Shown here one piece after another: positions 52,788 through 62,395 of a stretch of DNA of 64,000 nucleotides (position 1 is its first letter; every line of letters begins with the position of its first letter). The notes beneath the pieces were generated by a model that was given only the letters and a program-made list of their open reading frames with translations, searched no databases and had not been told where the DNA came from. Origin of the DNA: Roseinatronobacter domitianus (GTDB taxonomy: Bacteria; Pseudomonadota; Alphaproteobacteria; Rhodobacterales; Rhodobacteraceae); assembly GCF_023336755.1 (NCBI RefSeq), contig NZ_JALZWP010000002.1, positions 62,001 to 126,000 of the forward strand, in the 5' to 3' direction. The position numbers and the translations under genes are program-made.

Positions 52788-53716
52788 TCCTTGGGTCCAT
52801 TCAACCTGCCGTGCTGATCGCAGCGCTGATGGTGGCGGCAACACCGATCCTGCTGGCCGCGATTGGTGAATTGGTCGTGGAAAAAGCGGGCGTCCTCAAC
52901 CTTGGAGTCGAGGGCATGATGATTCTTGGCGCGGTCGCGGGCTTTATCGTGGCGGTGCAGACCGGCAACGCGACCTTGGGCTTTATCGGCGCGGCAGTCG
53001 CGGGCGGGCTGCTAGCGTTGCTATTTGCACTGCTGACTCAAGTGCTTATGGCCAATCAGGTCGCCTCTGGCCTTGCCCTCACGCTGTTCGGCTTGGGCCT
53101 GTCGGCCCTGTTGGGGCAATCCTATGTCGGCATATCGCCCCCGCGCACGCCCAAGCTGGACTTGGGGCCGCTGTCCGACATCCCCTTCGTGGGTCGTGCG
53201 TTTTTCAGCCATGACGCGCTGGTTTATGTCGCCATCGCCATCGTAATCGGCGTCTGGTGGTTCCTGAAATACAGCCGCGCCGGGCTGATCCTGCGCGCGG
53301 TGGGTGAAAACCACGATGCCGCGCATGGGCTGGGCTATCATGTGAAACGCGTGCGCGCACTGGCCATCGTCTTCGGCGGGGCCTGCGCGGGGCTTGGCGG
53401 CGCCTACCTGTCGCTGATCCGCGTGCCGCAATGGACCGAAGGCATGACCGCAGGTGCCGGCTGGATCGCGCTCGCACTGGTTGTATTCGCAAGCTGGCGG
53501 CCCTTCCGCGCGCTCGCAGGTGCCTATCTGTTCGGCGGAATTGTTGTTTTGCAACTGAATTTGCAAGCTGCTGGCGTCAAGATACCCGTAGAATACTTGT
53601 CAATGTCGCCTTACCTGATAACGATCATTGTGCTTGTGTTCATATCGTCGGGCAAAGCGCGCGGGTCGCTGAATGCACCCGGCTCGTTGAACCGACCGTT
53701 CCATGCCTCGGGCTGA
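52784..53716 (+). CDS. Nucleoside ABC transporter permease 2
   Basis: A 310-residue BPD_transp_2 permease: ELVVEKAGVLNLGVEGMM is diagnostic of the smaller nucleoside permease. AVGENHDAAHGLGYHVKRVR is the ATPase-contact region. The ATG at 52784 overlaps the preceding stop (ATGA). The frame is open upstream within permease 1, but that is out of register with any homology. Confidence 0.92.
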   Translation: MILGSIQPAVLIAALMVAATPILLAAIGELVVEKAGVLNLGVEGMMILGAVAGFIVAVQTGNATLGFIGAAVAGGLLALLFALLTQVLMANQVASGLALTLFGLGLSALLGQSYVGISPPRTPKLDLGPLSDIPFVGRAFFSHDALVYVAIAIVIGVWWFLKYSRAGLILRAVGENHDAAHGLGYHVKRVRALAIVFGGACAGLGGAYLSLIRVPQWTEGMTAGAGWIALALVVFASWRPFRALAGAYLFGGIVVLQLNLQAAGVKIPVEYLSMSPYLITIIVLVFISSGKARGSLNAPGSLNRPFHASG

Positions 53717-53752
53717 GGCAATTTGCTGCCACCACAGGGAGAAACACCTAAA

Positions 53753-54829
53753 ATGACCCTCAAAACAATCCTCGGCGCTGCCACCGCGCTTGGCCTTGCG
53801 CTTGCCGCACCGGCCTTTGCCCAAGACCCGACCAAGGTCGGCTTTATCTATGTCGGCCCCGTCGGCGACCACGGCTGGAGCTACACTCACGATCAGGGCC
53901 GTCTGGCAGTCGAAGCCGAATTCGGCGACGCGGTCGAAACCACCTATATAGAGAATGTCGCAGAAGGCCCCGACGCAGAACGGGTCATCACCCAGATGGC
54001 ACTTGGCGGCGCAGACATCATCTTCGCCACATCCTTCGGCTATGGCCCGGAAATGAACAACGTCGCCGCGCGCTTCCCCGATATCAAGTTCGAGCATGCG
54101 ACCGGCTACATGCAGGAACAGCCCAATATCAGCTTGTATAACGCGCGCTTCTACGAAGGCCGTGCCGTTATCGGGCATATTGCAGGCAAGATGACCGAAA
54201 CCAACAAGGTCGGCTATATCGCGTCCTTCCCGATCCCAGAGGTCATCATGGGCATCAACGCGGCCTATCTGGCTGCCAAGGCCGTGAACCCGGATGTCGA
54301 ATTCTCGATTATCTGGGCCTATTCTTGGTATGATCCGGCACAGGAAGCCGCTGCCGCAGAAGCGCTGATCGAACAAGGTGCCGACATTATCATGCAGCAC
54401 ACCGATTCGACCGCACCGCTTACGGTTGCGCAAGACGCGGGCGTGATGGGCTTTGGCCAAGCCTCCGACATGTCTGGCTTCGCGCCGGATTCGCACCTGA
54501 CCGGCATCGTCGATGTCTGGGCGCCCTATTACATCGACCGGGTCAAGGCGGTGATGGATGGCACATGGGAGCCGGTGAATGTCTGGCACGGCATTGACGA
54601 AGGCATGGTCGGTTTCGCGCCATTCAACGACAAGATCCCGGCAGAGCTGGTCGCTGAGGCCGAGGGCATGATTGCCGCGATTGCGGATGGCAGCTTCCAC
54701 CCGTTCACCGGCCCGATCAACCGTCAGGACGGCACGCCATGGTTGGCCGAAGGCGAAGTCGCCGATGATGGCACGCTGCTAGGCATGGATTTCTATGTCG
54801 AGGGGATCACCTCGGAAATCCCGAACTGA
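53753..54829 (+). CDS. BmpA-family (PnrA-like) nucleoside-binding protein
   Basis: The periplasmic ligand-binding component. It has a signal peptide (about 1-23, ending PAFAQ) followed by KVGFIYVGPVGDHGWSYTHD, typical of BMP/PnrA proteins that bind purine nucleosides. DIIFATSFGYGPEMNNVA and WYDPAQEAAAAEALIEQGAD follow. The ATG 53753, after AGGGAGAAA, gives a proper signal peptide; the frame is open 10 codons upstream. In this lineage the transporter is likely to import nucleosides or purines; the exact ligand is inference. Confidence 0.9.
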   Translation: MTLKTILGAATALGLALAAPAFAQDPTKVGFIYVGPVGDHGWSYTHDQGRLAVEAEFGDAVETTYIENVAEGPDAERVITQMALGGADIIFATSFGYGPEMNNVAARFPDIKFEHATGYMQEQPNISLYNARFYEGRAVIGHIAGKMTETNKVGYIASFPIPEVIMGINAAYLAAKAVNPDVEFSIIWAYSWYDPAQEAAAAEALIEQGADIIMQHTDSTAPLTVAQDAGVMGFGQASDMSGFAPDSHLTGIVDVWAPYYIDRVKAVMDGTWEPVNVWHGIDEGMVGFAPFNDKIPAELVAEAEGMIAAIADGSFHPFTGPINRQDGTPWLAEGEVADDGTLLGMDFYVEGITSEIPN

Positions 54830-54846
54830 TCTGAGCTGATTTTGCG

Positions 54847-54874
54847 AAGCCCCCGGCCAATGCCGGGGGCTTTT
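54847..54874 (+). terminator. Rho-independent terminator of the nucleoside ABC operon
   Basis: A perfect 11-bp stem AAGCCCCCGGC/GCCGGGGGCTT with a CAAT loop, running into TTTT, 17 bp after the binding-protein stop. Confidence 0.9.
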
Positions 54875-54926
54875 GCATATCCGGGAATGGCGTTAAACGT
54901 GGCACCGAACCGTCAGAGGATGACCC

Positions 54927-55523
54927 ATGCCCCCTGCCCCTCCCCGCGCTTGGCAACGAATGCTTTCCGGTCGCAGGCTGGACCTGCTGGACCCGACGCC
55001 GGTCGACATAGAAATCGAAGACATCGCGCATGGCCTTGCCTTCGTGGCGCGCTGGAATGGGCAAACCAAGGGCGACTGGCCCTATTCCGTGGCCGAACAC
55101 TCGCTTCTGGTGGAGCGTATTTTTACGCGCGCGGGCAAACCCCCGGAACCGCGTTGGCAACTCGCCGCGCTGCTGCATGATGCGCCGGAATATGTGATTG
55201 GCGATATGATCTCGCCCGTGAAAGCAGCCGTTGGCCCGGATTATGGCGCGCTGGACGCCCGTTTAACCGCCGCGATCCACATCCGGTTCGGGCTGCCTGC
55301 TGTTTTGCCAGTGACAATCAAGCGACGGATCAAGGCGGCAGACAAAGTGTCTGCTTGGCTGGAAGCAACTCAAATTGCCGGATTCTCAGAGGCCGAGGCG
55401 ACCCGCTTTTTCGGTCGCCCCGACCCGGAACACTTGCAAGAGCTATCGCTGAACCTGACGCCGCCCGCCGATGCGCGGGCACGCATGTTGGCGCGCCACG
55501 CAGAATTACTGGCGCAGCTTTAA
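54927..55523 (+). CDS. HD-domain phosphohydrolase (YfbR-like)
   Basis: A 198-residue HD hydrolase. Metal ligands are in [11 protein letters not shown] (His), [18 protein letters not shown] (His-Asp) and AADK (Asp). The pattern resembles YfbR-type 5'-nucleotidases acting on (deoxy)nucleoside monophosphates, which would suit its place behind a nucleoside importer, although the terminator between them implies separate transcription. Convergent with dnaJ, overlapping at the stops by 4 bp. Confidence 0.8.
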   Translation: MPPAPPRAWQRMLSGRRLDLLDPTPVDIEIEDIAHGLAFVARWNGQTKGDWPYSVAEHSLLVERIFTRAGKPPEPRWQLAALLHDAPEYVIGDMISPVKAAVGPDYGALDARLTAAIHIRFGLPAVLPVTIKRRIKAADKVSAWLEATQIAGFSEAEATRFFGRPDPEHLQELSLNLTPPADARARMLARHAELLAQL

Positions 55524-56677
55524 CCCTTCATCCCGTCCCAGAAGCCTTTTACCTTGGTAAAGAAAGAGCTGGCTTCGGGATTGTTCTCGACGCTCAGCTT
55601 CTCGAATTCCTCCAGAAGTTCTTTCTGCCGGGCGGTCAGGTTGACGGGGGTTTCCACCGCAAGTTCAATGAGCATGTCGCCATGTCCCGCGCCCCGCAAT
55701 GCGGGCATACCCTTGCCGCGCAGCCGCATCTGGCGACCAGACTGGCTGCCCGCAGGCACCTTTACACGCGAGCGCCCGCCATCGATGGTTGGCACCTCGA
55801 CCTCGCCACCCAAGGCAGCACGCGCGACGCTGACCGGCACACGGCAAAACAAGGTCATCGCGTCGCGTTTGAACAGGGCATGTTCAGCCACATTGACAAA
55901 GATATACAGATCGCCCGCAGGACCACCGCGCAAGCCGGCCTCGCCCTCGCCCGACAGGCGGATACGGGTGCCGGTTTCGACGCCTGCCGGGATGTTGACC
56001 GACAGGTTCGCCTCTTTTTCCATACGGCCCGCGCCGCCACAGGCCTTGCATGGGTTCTTCACGATCTGTCCCGCGCCGCCACAGGTTGGGCAGGTGCGTT
56101 CGACCGTGAAAAAACCCTGCTGCGCGCGCACTTTGCCCATGCCCGAACAGGTCGGACAGGTCACGGGTTCCGCGCCACCTTCTGCCCCCGACCCGTTGCA
56201 AGAATCACATTCTGACAAGCGCGGCACGCGGATGGTTTTGCGAGTGCCCGAATACGCCTCTTCCAGCGTGACGCGCATGTTGTAGCGCAAATCCGAACCG
56301 CGGCTGGCGCGGGAACGGCCACCACCCCCACGCCCGCCGACGAAATCGCCGAACAGGTCTTCGAATACATCGGAAAAGGCGCTGGCAAAATCGCCATTGC
56401 CGCCACCAAATCCCGGATGCCCGCCGCCGCGCTGCCCTGCGCCCACGCCCCCGTCGAAGGCAGCATGACCGTAGCGGTCATATGCAGCTTTGCGCTCCGG
56501 GTCTTTCAGCGCATCATAGGCTTCATTAATTTCTTTGAACTGCGCTTCGGCATTGGGGTTGTCCGCATTGCGGTCCGGGTGCAGTTCCTTGGCCTTCTTG
56601 CGATAGGCTTTCTTGATCTCATCCGCCGATGCGGACCGGCTGACACCCAGCAGGTCGTAGAAATCTGGCTTGGCCAT
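55520..56677 (-). CDS. dnaJ: Chaperone protein DnaJ
   Basis: The J-domain co-chaperone that delivers clients to DnaK and stimulates its ATPase. The 385-residue product has an N-terminal J domain with HPD at 33-35 and a Gly/Phe-rich region (about 75-115). Four zinc-finger repeats follow ([32 protein letters not shown]). The C-terminal substrate domains start near [17 protein letters not shown]. It lies 71 bp downstream of dnaK, separated by a strong hairpin. Confidence 0.97.
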   Translation of the reverse strand: MAKPDFYDLLGVSRSASADEIKKAYRKKAKELHPDRNADNPNAEAQFKEINEAYDALKDPERKAAYDRYGHAAFDGGVGAGQRGGGHPGFGGGNGDFASAFSDVFEDLFGDFVGGRGGGGRSRASRGSDLRYNMRVTLEEAYSGTRKTIRVPRLSECDSCNGSGAEGGAEPVTCPTCSGMGKVRAQQGFFTVERTCPTCGGAGQIVKNPCKACGGAGRMEKEANLSVNIPAGVETGTRIRLSGEGEAGLRGGPAGDLYIFVNVAEHALFKRDAMTLFCRVPVSVARAALGGEVEVPTIDGGRSRVKVPAGSQSGRQMRLRGKGMPALRGAGHGDMLIELAVETPVNLTARQKELLEEFEKLSVENNPEASSFFTKVKGFWDGMKG

Positions 56678-56698
56678 GGCTGTGGGCTCCGAACACGG

Positions 56699-56728
56699 GG
56701 ACCGGCCTGACCTTGGTCAGACCGGTCC
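56699..56728 (-). other. dnaK-dnaJ intergenic RNA hairpin
   Basis: GGACCGG-C-CTGACC pairs with GGTCAG-A-CCGGTCC around a 2-base turn: 13 bp with one mismatch. No T-run follows on the minus strand, so it is not a standard terminator. Such hairpins in heat-shock operons can act as attenuators or RNA processing and stability elements that set the DnaK:DnaJ ratio. Confidence 0.6.
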
Positions 56729-56748
56729 TGTTTGGCTATCGGACAGGC

Positions 56749-58662
56749 TTACTTGCGCTTGTCGTCTTCAAGATCTTCGAAATCGGCATCAACGATGTCT
56801 TCATCAACATCGCGCGGGCCGTCTTCGTCGGAAGAGTCGCCCTCGGCCTTTTCGGCCTGCGCCTTGTAGATCGCCTCGCCCAGCTTCATCGACGCTTCGG
56901 TGACATTCTGGATACCGGACTTGATCTTGCCCGCATCCTCACCTTCCAGCGTGTCTTTCAGCGCGACAATCGCAAGCTCGATGGCTTCGACCGTGGTCGG
57001 GTCCACCTTGTCCTTGTATTCCTCAAGCGATTTCTCGGTCGAGTGGATCAGGCTTTCCGCTTGGTTCTTGGCCTCTACCAACTCGCGACGCGCCTTGTCG
57101 GCTTCGGCATTTGCCTCGGCATCCCGCACCATTTGTTCGATATCGGCATCCGACAGACCGCCGGAAGCTTGGATCGTGATCTTCTGCTCGCGGCCTGTGC
57201 CCTTGTCCTTGGCGGACACGTTCACGATGCCGTTCGCATCGATGTCGAAGGTCACCTCGATCTGCGGCATACCGCGCGGCGCTGGTGGAATTTCTTCAAG
57301 GTTGAACTGGCCCAACATCTTGTTGTCAGCGGCCATTTCCCGCTCACCTTGGAAAACCCGAATGGTCACTGCATTCTGATGGTCTTCTGCGGTCGAGAAG
57401 ACTTGCGATTTCTTCGTCGGGATCGTCGTGTTGCGGTCAATCAACCGGGTGAACACGCCCCCAAGCGTTTCAATGCCCAAGCTCAGCGGTGTCACGTCCA
57501 GCAGGACCACGTCTTTCACGTCGCCTTGCAGAACACCTGCCTGAATGGCCGCCCCCATGGCAACCACCTCATCCGGGTTTACACCCTTATGCGGTTCCTT
57601 GCCAAAGAAGCCGGTCACTTCCTCGATTACCTTGGGCATGCGGGTCATACCACCGACCAAGATCACCTCGTCAATGTCGCCCTTGGACAGCCCGGCATCT
57701 TTCAGCGCGGCGGCACAGGGCTTCAGAGAGTTCTTGATAAGGTCGCCGACCAAGGATTCCAGCTTGGCACGGGTCAGTTTCATAACCATGTGCAGCGGCT
57801 GGCCAGTGTTCTTGTCCATAGAGATGAACGGCTGGTTAATTTCGGTCTGCTGCGACGAGGACAGTTCGATCTTTGCCTTTTCGGCCGCTTCTTTCAGGCG
57901 TTGCAGCGCCATCTTATCGGCGGTCAGGTCGACACCGTTCTCTTTCTTGAACTCACCTGCAAGGTAGTTAACGATTCGCATGTCGAAGTCTTCACCTCCA
58001 AGGAACGTGTCCCCGTTGGTTGATTTCACTTCAAACAGGCCATCGTCGATTTCCAGAATGGTTATGTCGAACGTGCCGCCACCAAGGTCATAAACCGCAA
58101 TGGTCTTGCTGTCTTTCTTGTCCAGACCGTAAGCCAGCGCAGCCGCCGTCGGCTCGTTGATAATGCGCAGCACTTCCAGACCAGCGATCTTGCCGGCATC
58201 CTTGGTGGCTTGGCGTTGGGCGTCGTTGAAATAGGCGGGCACGGTGATAACGGCTTGCGTCACCTTTTCGCCCAGATAGCTTTCGGCGGTTTCCTTCATC
58301 TTTTGCAGAATGAAAGCCGACACCTGGCTGGGGCTGTATTTTTCGCCGCGGGCTTCGACCCACGCATCGCCATTGCCACCATTCACGATGGAATAGGGGA
58401 CAAGGTTCTTGTCCTTCTCGACCTCTGCATCGGTCAGGCGGCGCCCGATCAGGCGCTTGACGGCGAATACCGTGTTGGTCGGGTTGGTCACGGCCTGGCG
58501 CTTGGCGGGCTGGCCGACAAGGCGCTCATCTTCCGTGAACCCCACGATAGATGGCGTGGTGCGTGCCCCTTCGGCGTTTTCAATAACGCGGGGCTGGCTG
58601 CCATCCATAATGGCAACGCAAGAGTTGGTTGTCCCAAGGTCGATACCGATGACTTTGGCCAT
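56749..58662 (-). CDS. dnaK: Chaperone protein DnaK (Hsp70)
   Basis: A cytoplasmic ATP-dependent chaperone. The 637-residue product begins [20 protein letters not shown], has the Hsp70 motifs [15 protein letters not shown] and [13 protein letters not shown], the substrate-binding domain, a helical lid and an acidic tail ([17 protein letters not shown]). ATG 58662 is chosen: AGAGG lies 9 bases upstream and it fits all DnaK N-termini. ATG 58671 is too close to the ribosome site, and the frame to 58707 is leader sequence. Confidence 0.98.
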   Translation of the reverse strand: MAKVIGIDLGTTNSCVAIMDGSQPRVIENAEGARTTPSIVGFTEDERLVGQPAKRQAVTNPTNTVFAVKRLIGRRLTDAEVEKDKNLVPYSIVNGGNGDAWVEARGEKYSPSQVSAFILQKMKETAESYLGEKVTQAVITVPAYFNDAQRQATKDAGKIAGLEVLRIINEPTAAALAYGLDKKDSKTIAVYDLGGGTFDITILEIDDGLFEVKSTNGDTFLGGEDFDMRIVNYLAGEFKKENGVDLTADKMALQRLKEAAEKAKIELSSSQQTEINQPFISMDKNTGQPLHMVMKLTRAKLESLVGDLIKNSLKPCAAALKDAGLSKGDIDEVILVGGMTRMPKVIEEVTGFFGKEPHKGVNPDEVVAMGAAIQAGVLQGDVKDVVLLDVTPLSLGIETLGGVFTRLIDRNTTIPTKKSQVFSTAEDHQNAVTIRVFQGEREMAADNKMLGQFNLEEIPPAPRGMPQIEVTFDIDANGIVNVSAKDKGTGREQKITIQASGGLSDADIEQMVRDAEANAEADKARRELVEAKNQAESLIHSTEKSLEEYKDKVDPTTVEAIELAIVALKDTLEGEDAGKIKSGIQNVTEASMKLGEAIYKAQAEKAEGDSSDEDGPRDVDEDIVDADFEDLEDDKRK

Positions 58663-58721
58663 GTATTTCATCCTCTTCTTCAAGCGATGGAGCAGGAAGG
58701 TCCGCAACGGCCCCTGCCTGC

Positions 58722-58744
58722 CCGAATGTTCGGCCCTTTCGGGC
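58722..58744 (-). promoter_or_regulatory. Paired hairpins in the dnaK 5' leader
   Basis: On the minus strand GCCC-GAAA-GGGC (58733-58744) and CCGAA-CA-TTCGG (58722-58733) follow one another and share one base. They sit at or near the expected 5' end of dnaK mRNA, about 60-80 nt before the start codon. They may stabilise the transcript or tune its translation. No experimental parallel is known to me. Confidence 0.4.
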
Positions 58745-58753
58745 GCTTGGTCG

Positions 58754-58784
58754 CTATATAGGTAGGGGGTCTGGGGGCTGCAAC
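58754..58784 (-). promoter_or_regulatory. Probable RpoH (heat-shock) promoter of dnaK
   Basis: On the minus strand GTTGC (58780-58784) is followed, 17-18 bases on, by CCTATATAG (58754-58762). This approximates the alphaproteobacterial RpoH pattern CTTG-N17-CYTATNT. The predicted leader is about 80 nt. Confidence 0.45.
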
Positions 58785-58830
58785 CGTCACAGCTTTGTGA
58801 AATTTGCCCAAGCCCATAAAAATCTTGCCG

Positions 58831-60837
58831 TCAGGCCGCCAAACCGCGCCCCCGCAGCAGTGCATCCACCCCCGGCATACGGCCTCGGAAGGCGGTGTAA
58901 AGCGTTTCAGCCTCTGCGCTGCCACCGGCAGACAGGATAAACCGTTCCAGCTTGGCCGCTGTTGCAGGGTCGAACGCATCCCCGGCCTCGCGGAAAGCGT
59001 CAAACGCGTCGGCATCCATCACCTCGGACCACATGTAGCTGTAATAGCCGCTGGAATAACCATCGCCCGAAAACACATGCGCGAAATGGGGCGTGGCGTG
59101 GCGCATCCGAATGGCTTGGGGCATGCCCAAAGCGTCGAGCACCTCGGCCTGTTTTTGCATTGGGTCCGACGGTGGCGGTCCAGCGTGAAATTCCAGATCC
59201 ACCAAGGCAGAGGCGACATATTCCACCGTCGAAAATCCTTGGTCGAAATTCTGCGCGCCCAGCAGGCGGTCCAGCATTTCCTGTGGCATCGCCGCGCCCG
59301 TTTCCACATGGCGGGCATGTTCGGCCAGCACTTCGGGCACCTCCAGCCAATGCTCATAAAGCTGGCTGGGCAGTTCGACGAAATCGCGCGCAACTGAGGT
59401 GCCGGAAATGAACCCATGCGTCACGTCCGACAGTATCTGATGCAACGCGTGGCCGAATTCGTGAAACAACGTGCGCGCGTCATCATAGGACAACAGCGCC
59501 GGGTCGCCTTTGGCGAAGTTGCAGATATTGACCACGATGGGCCGCACCTCTCCGCCCAGCTTGCGCTGGCTGCGCATAGTCGAACACCACGCCCCCGACC
59601 GCTTGGACCCGCGCGCAAAGTAGTCGCCAATGAACACGGCCATGTGGCGGCCATCTCGCGTAACCTCCCAGGCGCGGGCATCGGCGTGATACAGCGGCAC
59701 ATCCAAGGCGCGGAATTCCAGCCTGAACAGCTTTTGCGCGCAGTCAAAAGCCGCTGCGATCATGTTGTCCAAGCTCAGATACGGCTTCAGCGCGGCCTCA
59801 TCCAAGTCATACTCGGCGCGGCGCAGCTTTTCGGCGTAGTAACGCCAATCCCATGGCTGCAACGGGCCACTTTCCCCATCCGCCTGCAACATCGCTTCCA
59901 GCTTGGTGGCGTCGCCCATCGCCTTGGCGCGTGCGGGCTTCCAGACCTGCATCAGCAAGTCGCGCACCGCATCCGGGGTGCCGGCCATTTCGGTTTCCAA
60001 CTTGTAATCGGCGAAACTGTCATAGCCCAGCAGCTTGGCGCGCTCTGCGCGCAGGGCCAGCACCTCGGCAGCGATTGCGCGGTTGTCCGTGTCGCCACCA
60101 TTCGCCCCGCGCCCGGTCCAGGCGGTGTAAGCGCGCTCACGCAGGTCGCGGCGCTTGGAAAGTTGCAGGAACGGCACGATAAGCGACCGCGACAGCGTAA
60201 TGACATGACCCTCCATGCCGCGCTCTTCCGCCGCCGCACTGGCGCTGGAAATCACGAAATCGGGCAGGCCAGACAGATCATCCAGCGGCATATACCAGCC
60301 GCGTTCATCGGCCAGCAGGTTCTGCGTGAATTGCGTGCCAAGGCTGGCGAGCCGGGATTTTACGTCGGTCAGTCGGGCAGCCGCGTCACCTTCCAGCGCC
60401 GCACCCGCGCGCACGAACATCCGCCGATACAGCATAAGCACGCGGTCCTGTTCTGCATCCAGCCCCAGTGTATCGCGCGCCTGCCATAGGGTTTCGATCC
60501 GGTCGAACAGCGCACGGTTGTTGACGATCTGAGACGAATAGGCCGACAGCTTCGGCGACAATTCGCGCTGCAAGGCTTCGCGTGCCGGTGTGCTATCCGC
60601 CCCTGCGAGGTTGAAGAACACCCCCGCCACACGGTCCAGAACGGCATCCGCCTGCTCCATCGCCTCGACCGTGTTGGCATAGCTTGGCGCGTCCGCGTTT
60701 TCAGCAATCGCGGCATAGGCCGCACGCCCCTCGGCCATCGCAGCCTCAAACGCAGGCGCGAAATCGGCATCCGTAATATCTGCAAACGGGGGCAGTTGGA
60801 AATCCGACTGCCAGTCGGCCAGAAGCGGGTTGGTCAT
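58831..60837 (-). CDS. M3 family metallopeptidase (oligopeptidase A / Dcp-like)
   Basis: A cytoplasmic zinc peptidase that trims short peptides. The 668-residue product has the thimet-oligopeptidase zinc motif TLFHEFGHALH (H459, E460, H463), third ligand E488 in FVELPSQLYEHW, and the substrate loop GDGYSSGYYSYMWSEV. Length fits PrlC/Dcp. It lies upstream of dnaK on the same strand, 168 bp away. Confidence 0.92.
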   Translation of the reverse strand: MTNPLLADWQSDFQLPPFADITDADFAPAFEAAMAEGRAAYAAIAENADAPSYANTVEAMEQADAVLDRVAGVFFNLAGADSTPAREALQRELSPKLSAYSSQIVNNRALFDRIETLWQARDTLGLDAEQDRVLMLYRRMFVRAGAALEGDAAARLTDVKSRLASLGTQFTQNLLADERGWYMPLDDLSGLPDFVISSASAAAEERGMEGHVITLSRSLIVPFLQLSKRRDLRERAYTAWTGRGANGGDTDNRAIAAEVLALRAERAKLLGYDSFADYKLETEMAGTPDAVRDLLMQVWKPARAKAMGDATKLEAMLQADGESGPLQPWDWRYYAEKLRRAEYDLDEAALKPYLSLDNMIAAAFDCAQKLFRLEFRALDVPLYHADARAWEVTRDGRHMAVFIGDYFARGSKRSGAWCSTMRSQRKLGGEVRPIVVNICNFAKGDPALLSYDDARTLFHEFGHALHQILSDVTHGFISGTSVARDFVELPSQLYEHWLEVPEVLAEHARHVETGAAMPQEMLDRLLGAQNFDQGFSTVEYVASALVDLEFHAGPPPSDPMQKQAEVLDALGMPQAIRMRHATPHFAHVFSGDGYSSGYYSYMWSEVMDADAFDAFREAGDAFDPATAAKLERFILSAGGSAEAETLYTAFRGRMPGVDALLRGRGLAA

Positions 60838-60903
60838 GATCGGGCCTTTCCTGTTGCGCCAAGACGCAAGCTAGGGCCGATCCGACACGGGTTCAACGCA
60901 GAA

Positions 60904-62199
60904 CTAGGCGCGCGCCTCGTCCTTCGCGGCCTCTACCTCTGCACTTGCTGCCTCTGCCTCGGCCTCTGCGTTTTCCACCGACCAGGCGGCCGCTGCTTCA
61001 ACCGCGACAGCCGATGCTGTTGGCAGCACCCCGATATAGCTTTCGGTTTCGGAAGCAGGCACCGCTGCGCGCTGCGTCATGCGATAGAGCGCATAAAGCG
61101 CAATCGCGACAAATGTTACCCCCAAGGCCAGCCAGAACGCCATTGGCCCCAGTTGCTGCATGGCCGCGCCGGTGGCCATCGGTCCGAAAATAGCGCCCAG
61201 ACCAAAGGTAAAGACCAACCCGCCAGAGGCCGCCGCCATATCCTCTGGCGCCAGCGTATCGTTGGTATAGGCCAGAAACAAAGCATAAAGGGGTGTCGTG
61301 ACCCCGCCGGCGAAGAAAGCCGACAGCATGAGAAACCAGAAACTGCCACCGGTCATAAAGCCCAAGCCACAGAACCCCGCCCCCAAAACCGATGCACCAA
61401 AGATCAGTTGGCGCCTGTCTATCCTGTCCGATAACCAGCCGATGGGGTATTGCAGCACCAACGCGCCCGCGAACAGCATGGCCACGAAAAACGCGATCTG
61501 CCCTGCGCCCAAGCCAAGTTCGCTCCCGAACACAGCGCCCATGCCCGATTGCGTGGCATAAACGGCGCCCAGCAGGAAAATGCCCACCGTGCCCAACGGG
61601 GACGAGGTGAACAATTCGCGCAACGACATCGGGCGTGACACCTCTGCGGCAGGCACCGGGGTCGCGGATAGCAGGATCGGGCCGAAGGAAATCGACACAA
61701 GAATCGATGCGCCAATGAACAGCACCGAACTGGCAGCATCCCCAAGGCTGAGAAGCCCCTGGGCCCCGATAATCCCCAAAGTCTGGGCGATCATATAGGC
61801 CGACAGCACCTTGCCCCGGTTTTCATTGCTCGCGGCATTGTTCAGCCAGCTTTCAGCGGCAACATAAATGCCCGACATGCAAAACCCGATCACAATGCGC
61901 AGGATGGTCCAGAACCACGGCTCTGCAAGCAATGGAAAAGCGATCAGCCCGGCCGACATGAAACTGCCCAGCGCCGCGAAAACCCGCACATGGCCCACTC
62001 GCCGAATCAGCACCGGCGTGTAGCGCGCGCCAGACAGGAAGCCGACGAAATATCCCGAAGTGACGATCGACAATTCGAGCGCCGAGAACCCCTCGACCCC
62101 GCCACGCAGGCCGATTAGGGTAAAGTGCATACCATTGCCCAGCATGATAAGCACAATGCCAAGCAACAGCGCCCAGACGCCGGAAAACACCTGAAACAT
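60904..62199 (-). CDS. MFS transporter (YcaD/UMF-like)
   Basis: A 431-residue major facilitator with 12 predicted helices. Family features are FQVFSGVWALLLGIVLIMLGNG and RRVGHVRVFAALG. IGFCMSGIYVAAESWLN and LQYPIGWLSDRIDRRQ follow, close to the YcaD group. The last 25 residues form an Ala/Glu-rich cytoplasmic tail (NAEAEAEAASAEVEAAKDEA), which is unusual. ATG 62199 follows AAAGG at 8 bases; the frame is open upstream to 62277. Substrate unknown. Divergent from the type III PKS gene. Confidence 0.87.
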   Translation of the reverse strand: MFQVFSGVWALLLGIVLIMLGNGMHFTLIGLRGGVEGFSALELSIVTSGYFVGFLSGARYTPVLIRRVGHVRVFAALGSFMSAGLIAFPLLAEPWFWTILRIVIGFCMSGIYVAAESWLNNAASNENRGKVLSAYMIAQTLGIIGAQGLLSLGDAASSVLFIGASILVSISFGPILLSATPVPAAEVSRPMSLRELFTSSPLGTVGIFLLGAVYATQSGMGAVFGSELGLGAGQIAFFVAMLFAGALVLQYPIGWLSDRIDRRQLIFGASVLGAGFCGLGFMTGGSFWFLMLSAFFAGGVTTPLYALFLAYTNDTLAPEDMAAASGGLVFTFGLGAIFGPMATGAAMQQLGPMAFWLALGVTFVAIALYALYRMTQRAAVPASETESYIGVLPTASAVAVEAAAAWSVENAEAEAEAASAEVEAAKDEARA

Positions 62200-62395
62200 G
62201 GAACGAACCTTTCGCGCGTCGTCTGGCCGCCAGTATCTGTAAATACGCCGCAAACAGTTTATGCTGCACCGCCGCATAAACGCTTGGAACCGACATGCCG
62301 GGCAAAACTTTGCTAGACAGACACGCGTTACCGGCGCATGGCAGCGACAGTCCGGCGCTCTAGATTGTCATCTGGGCCGGAGAGGAGCACAAATT

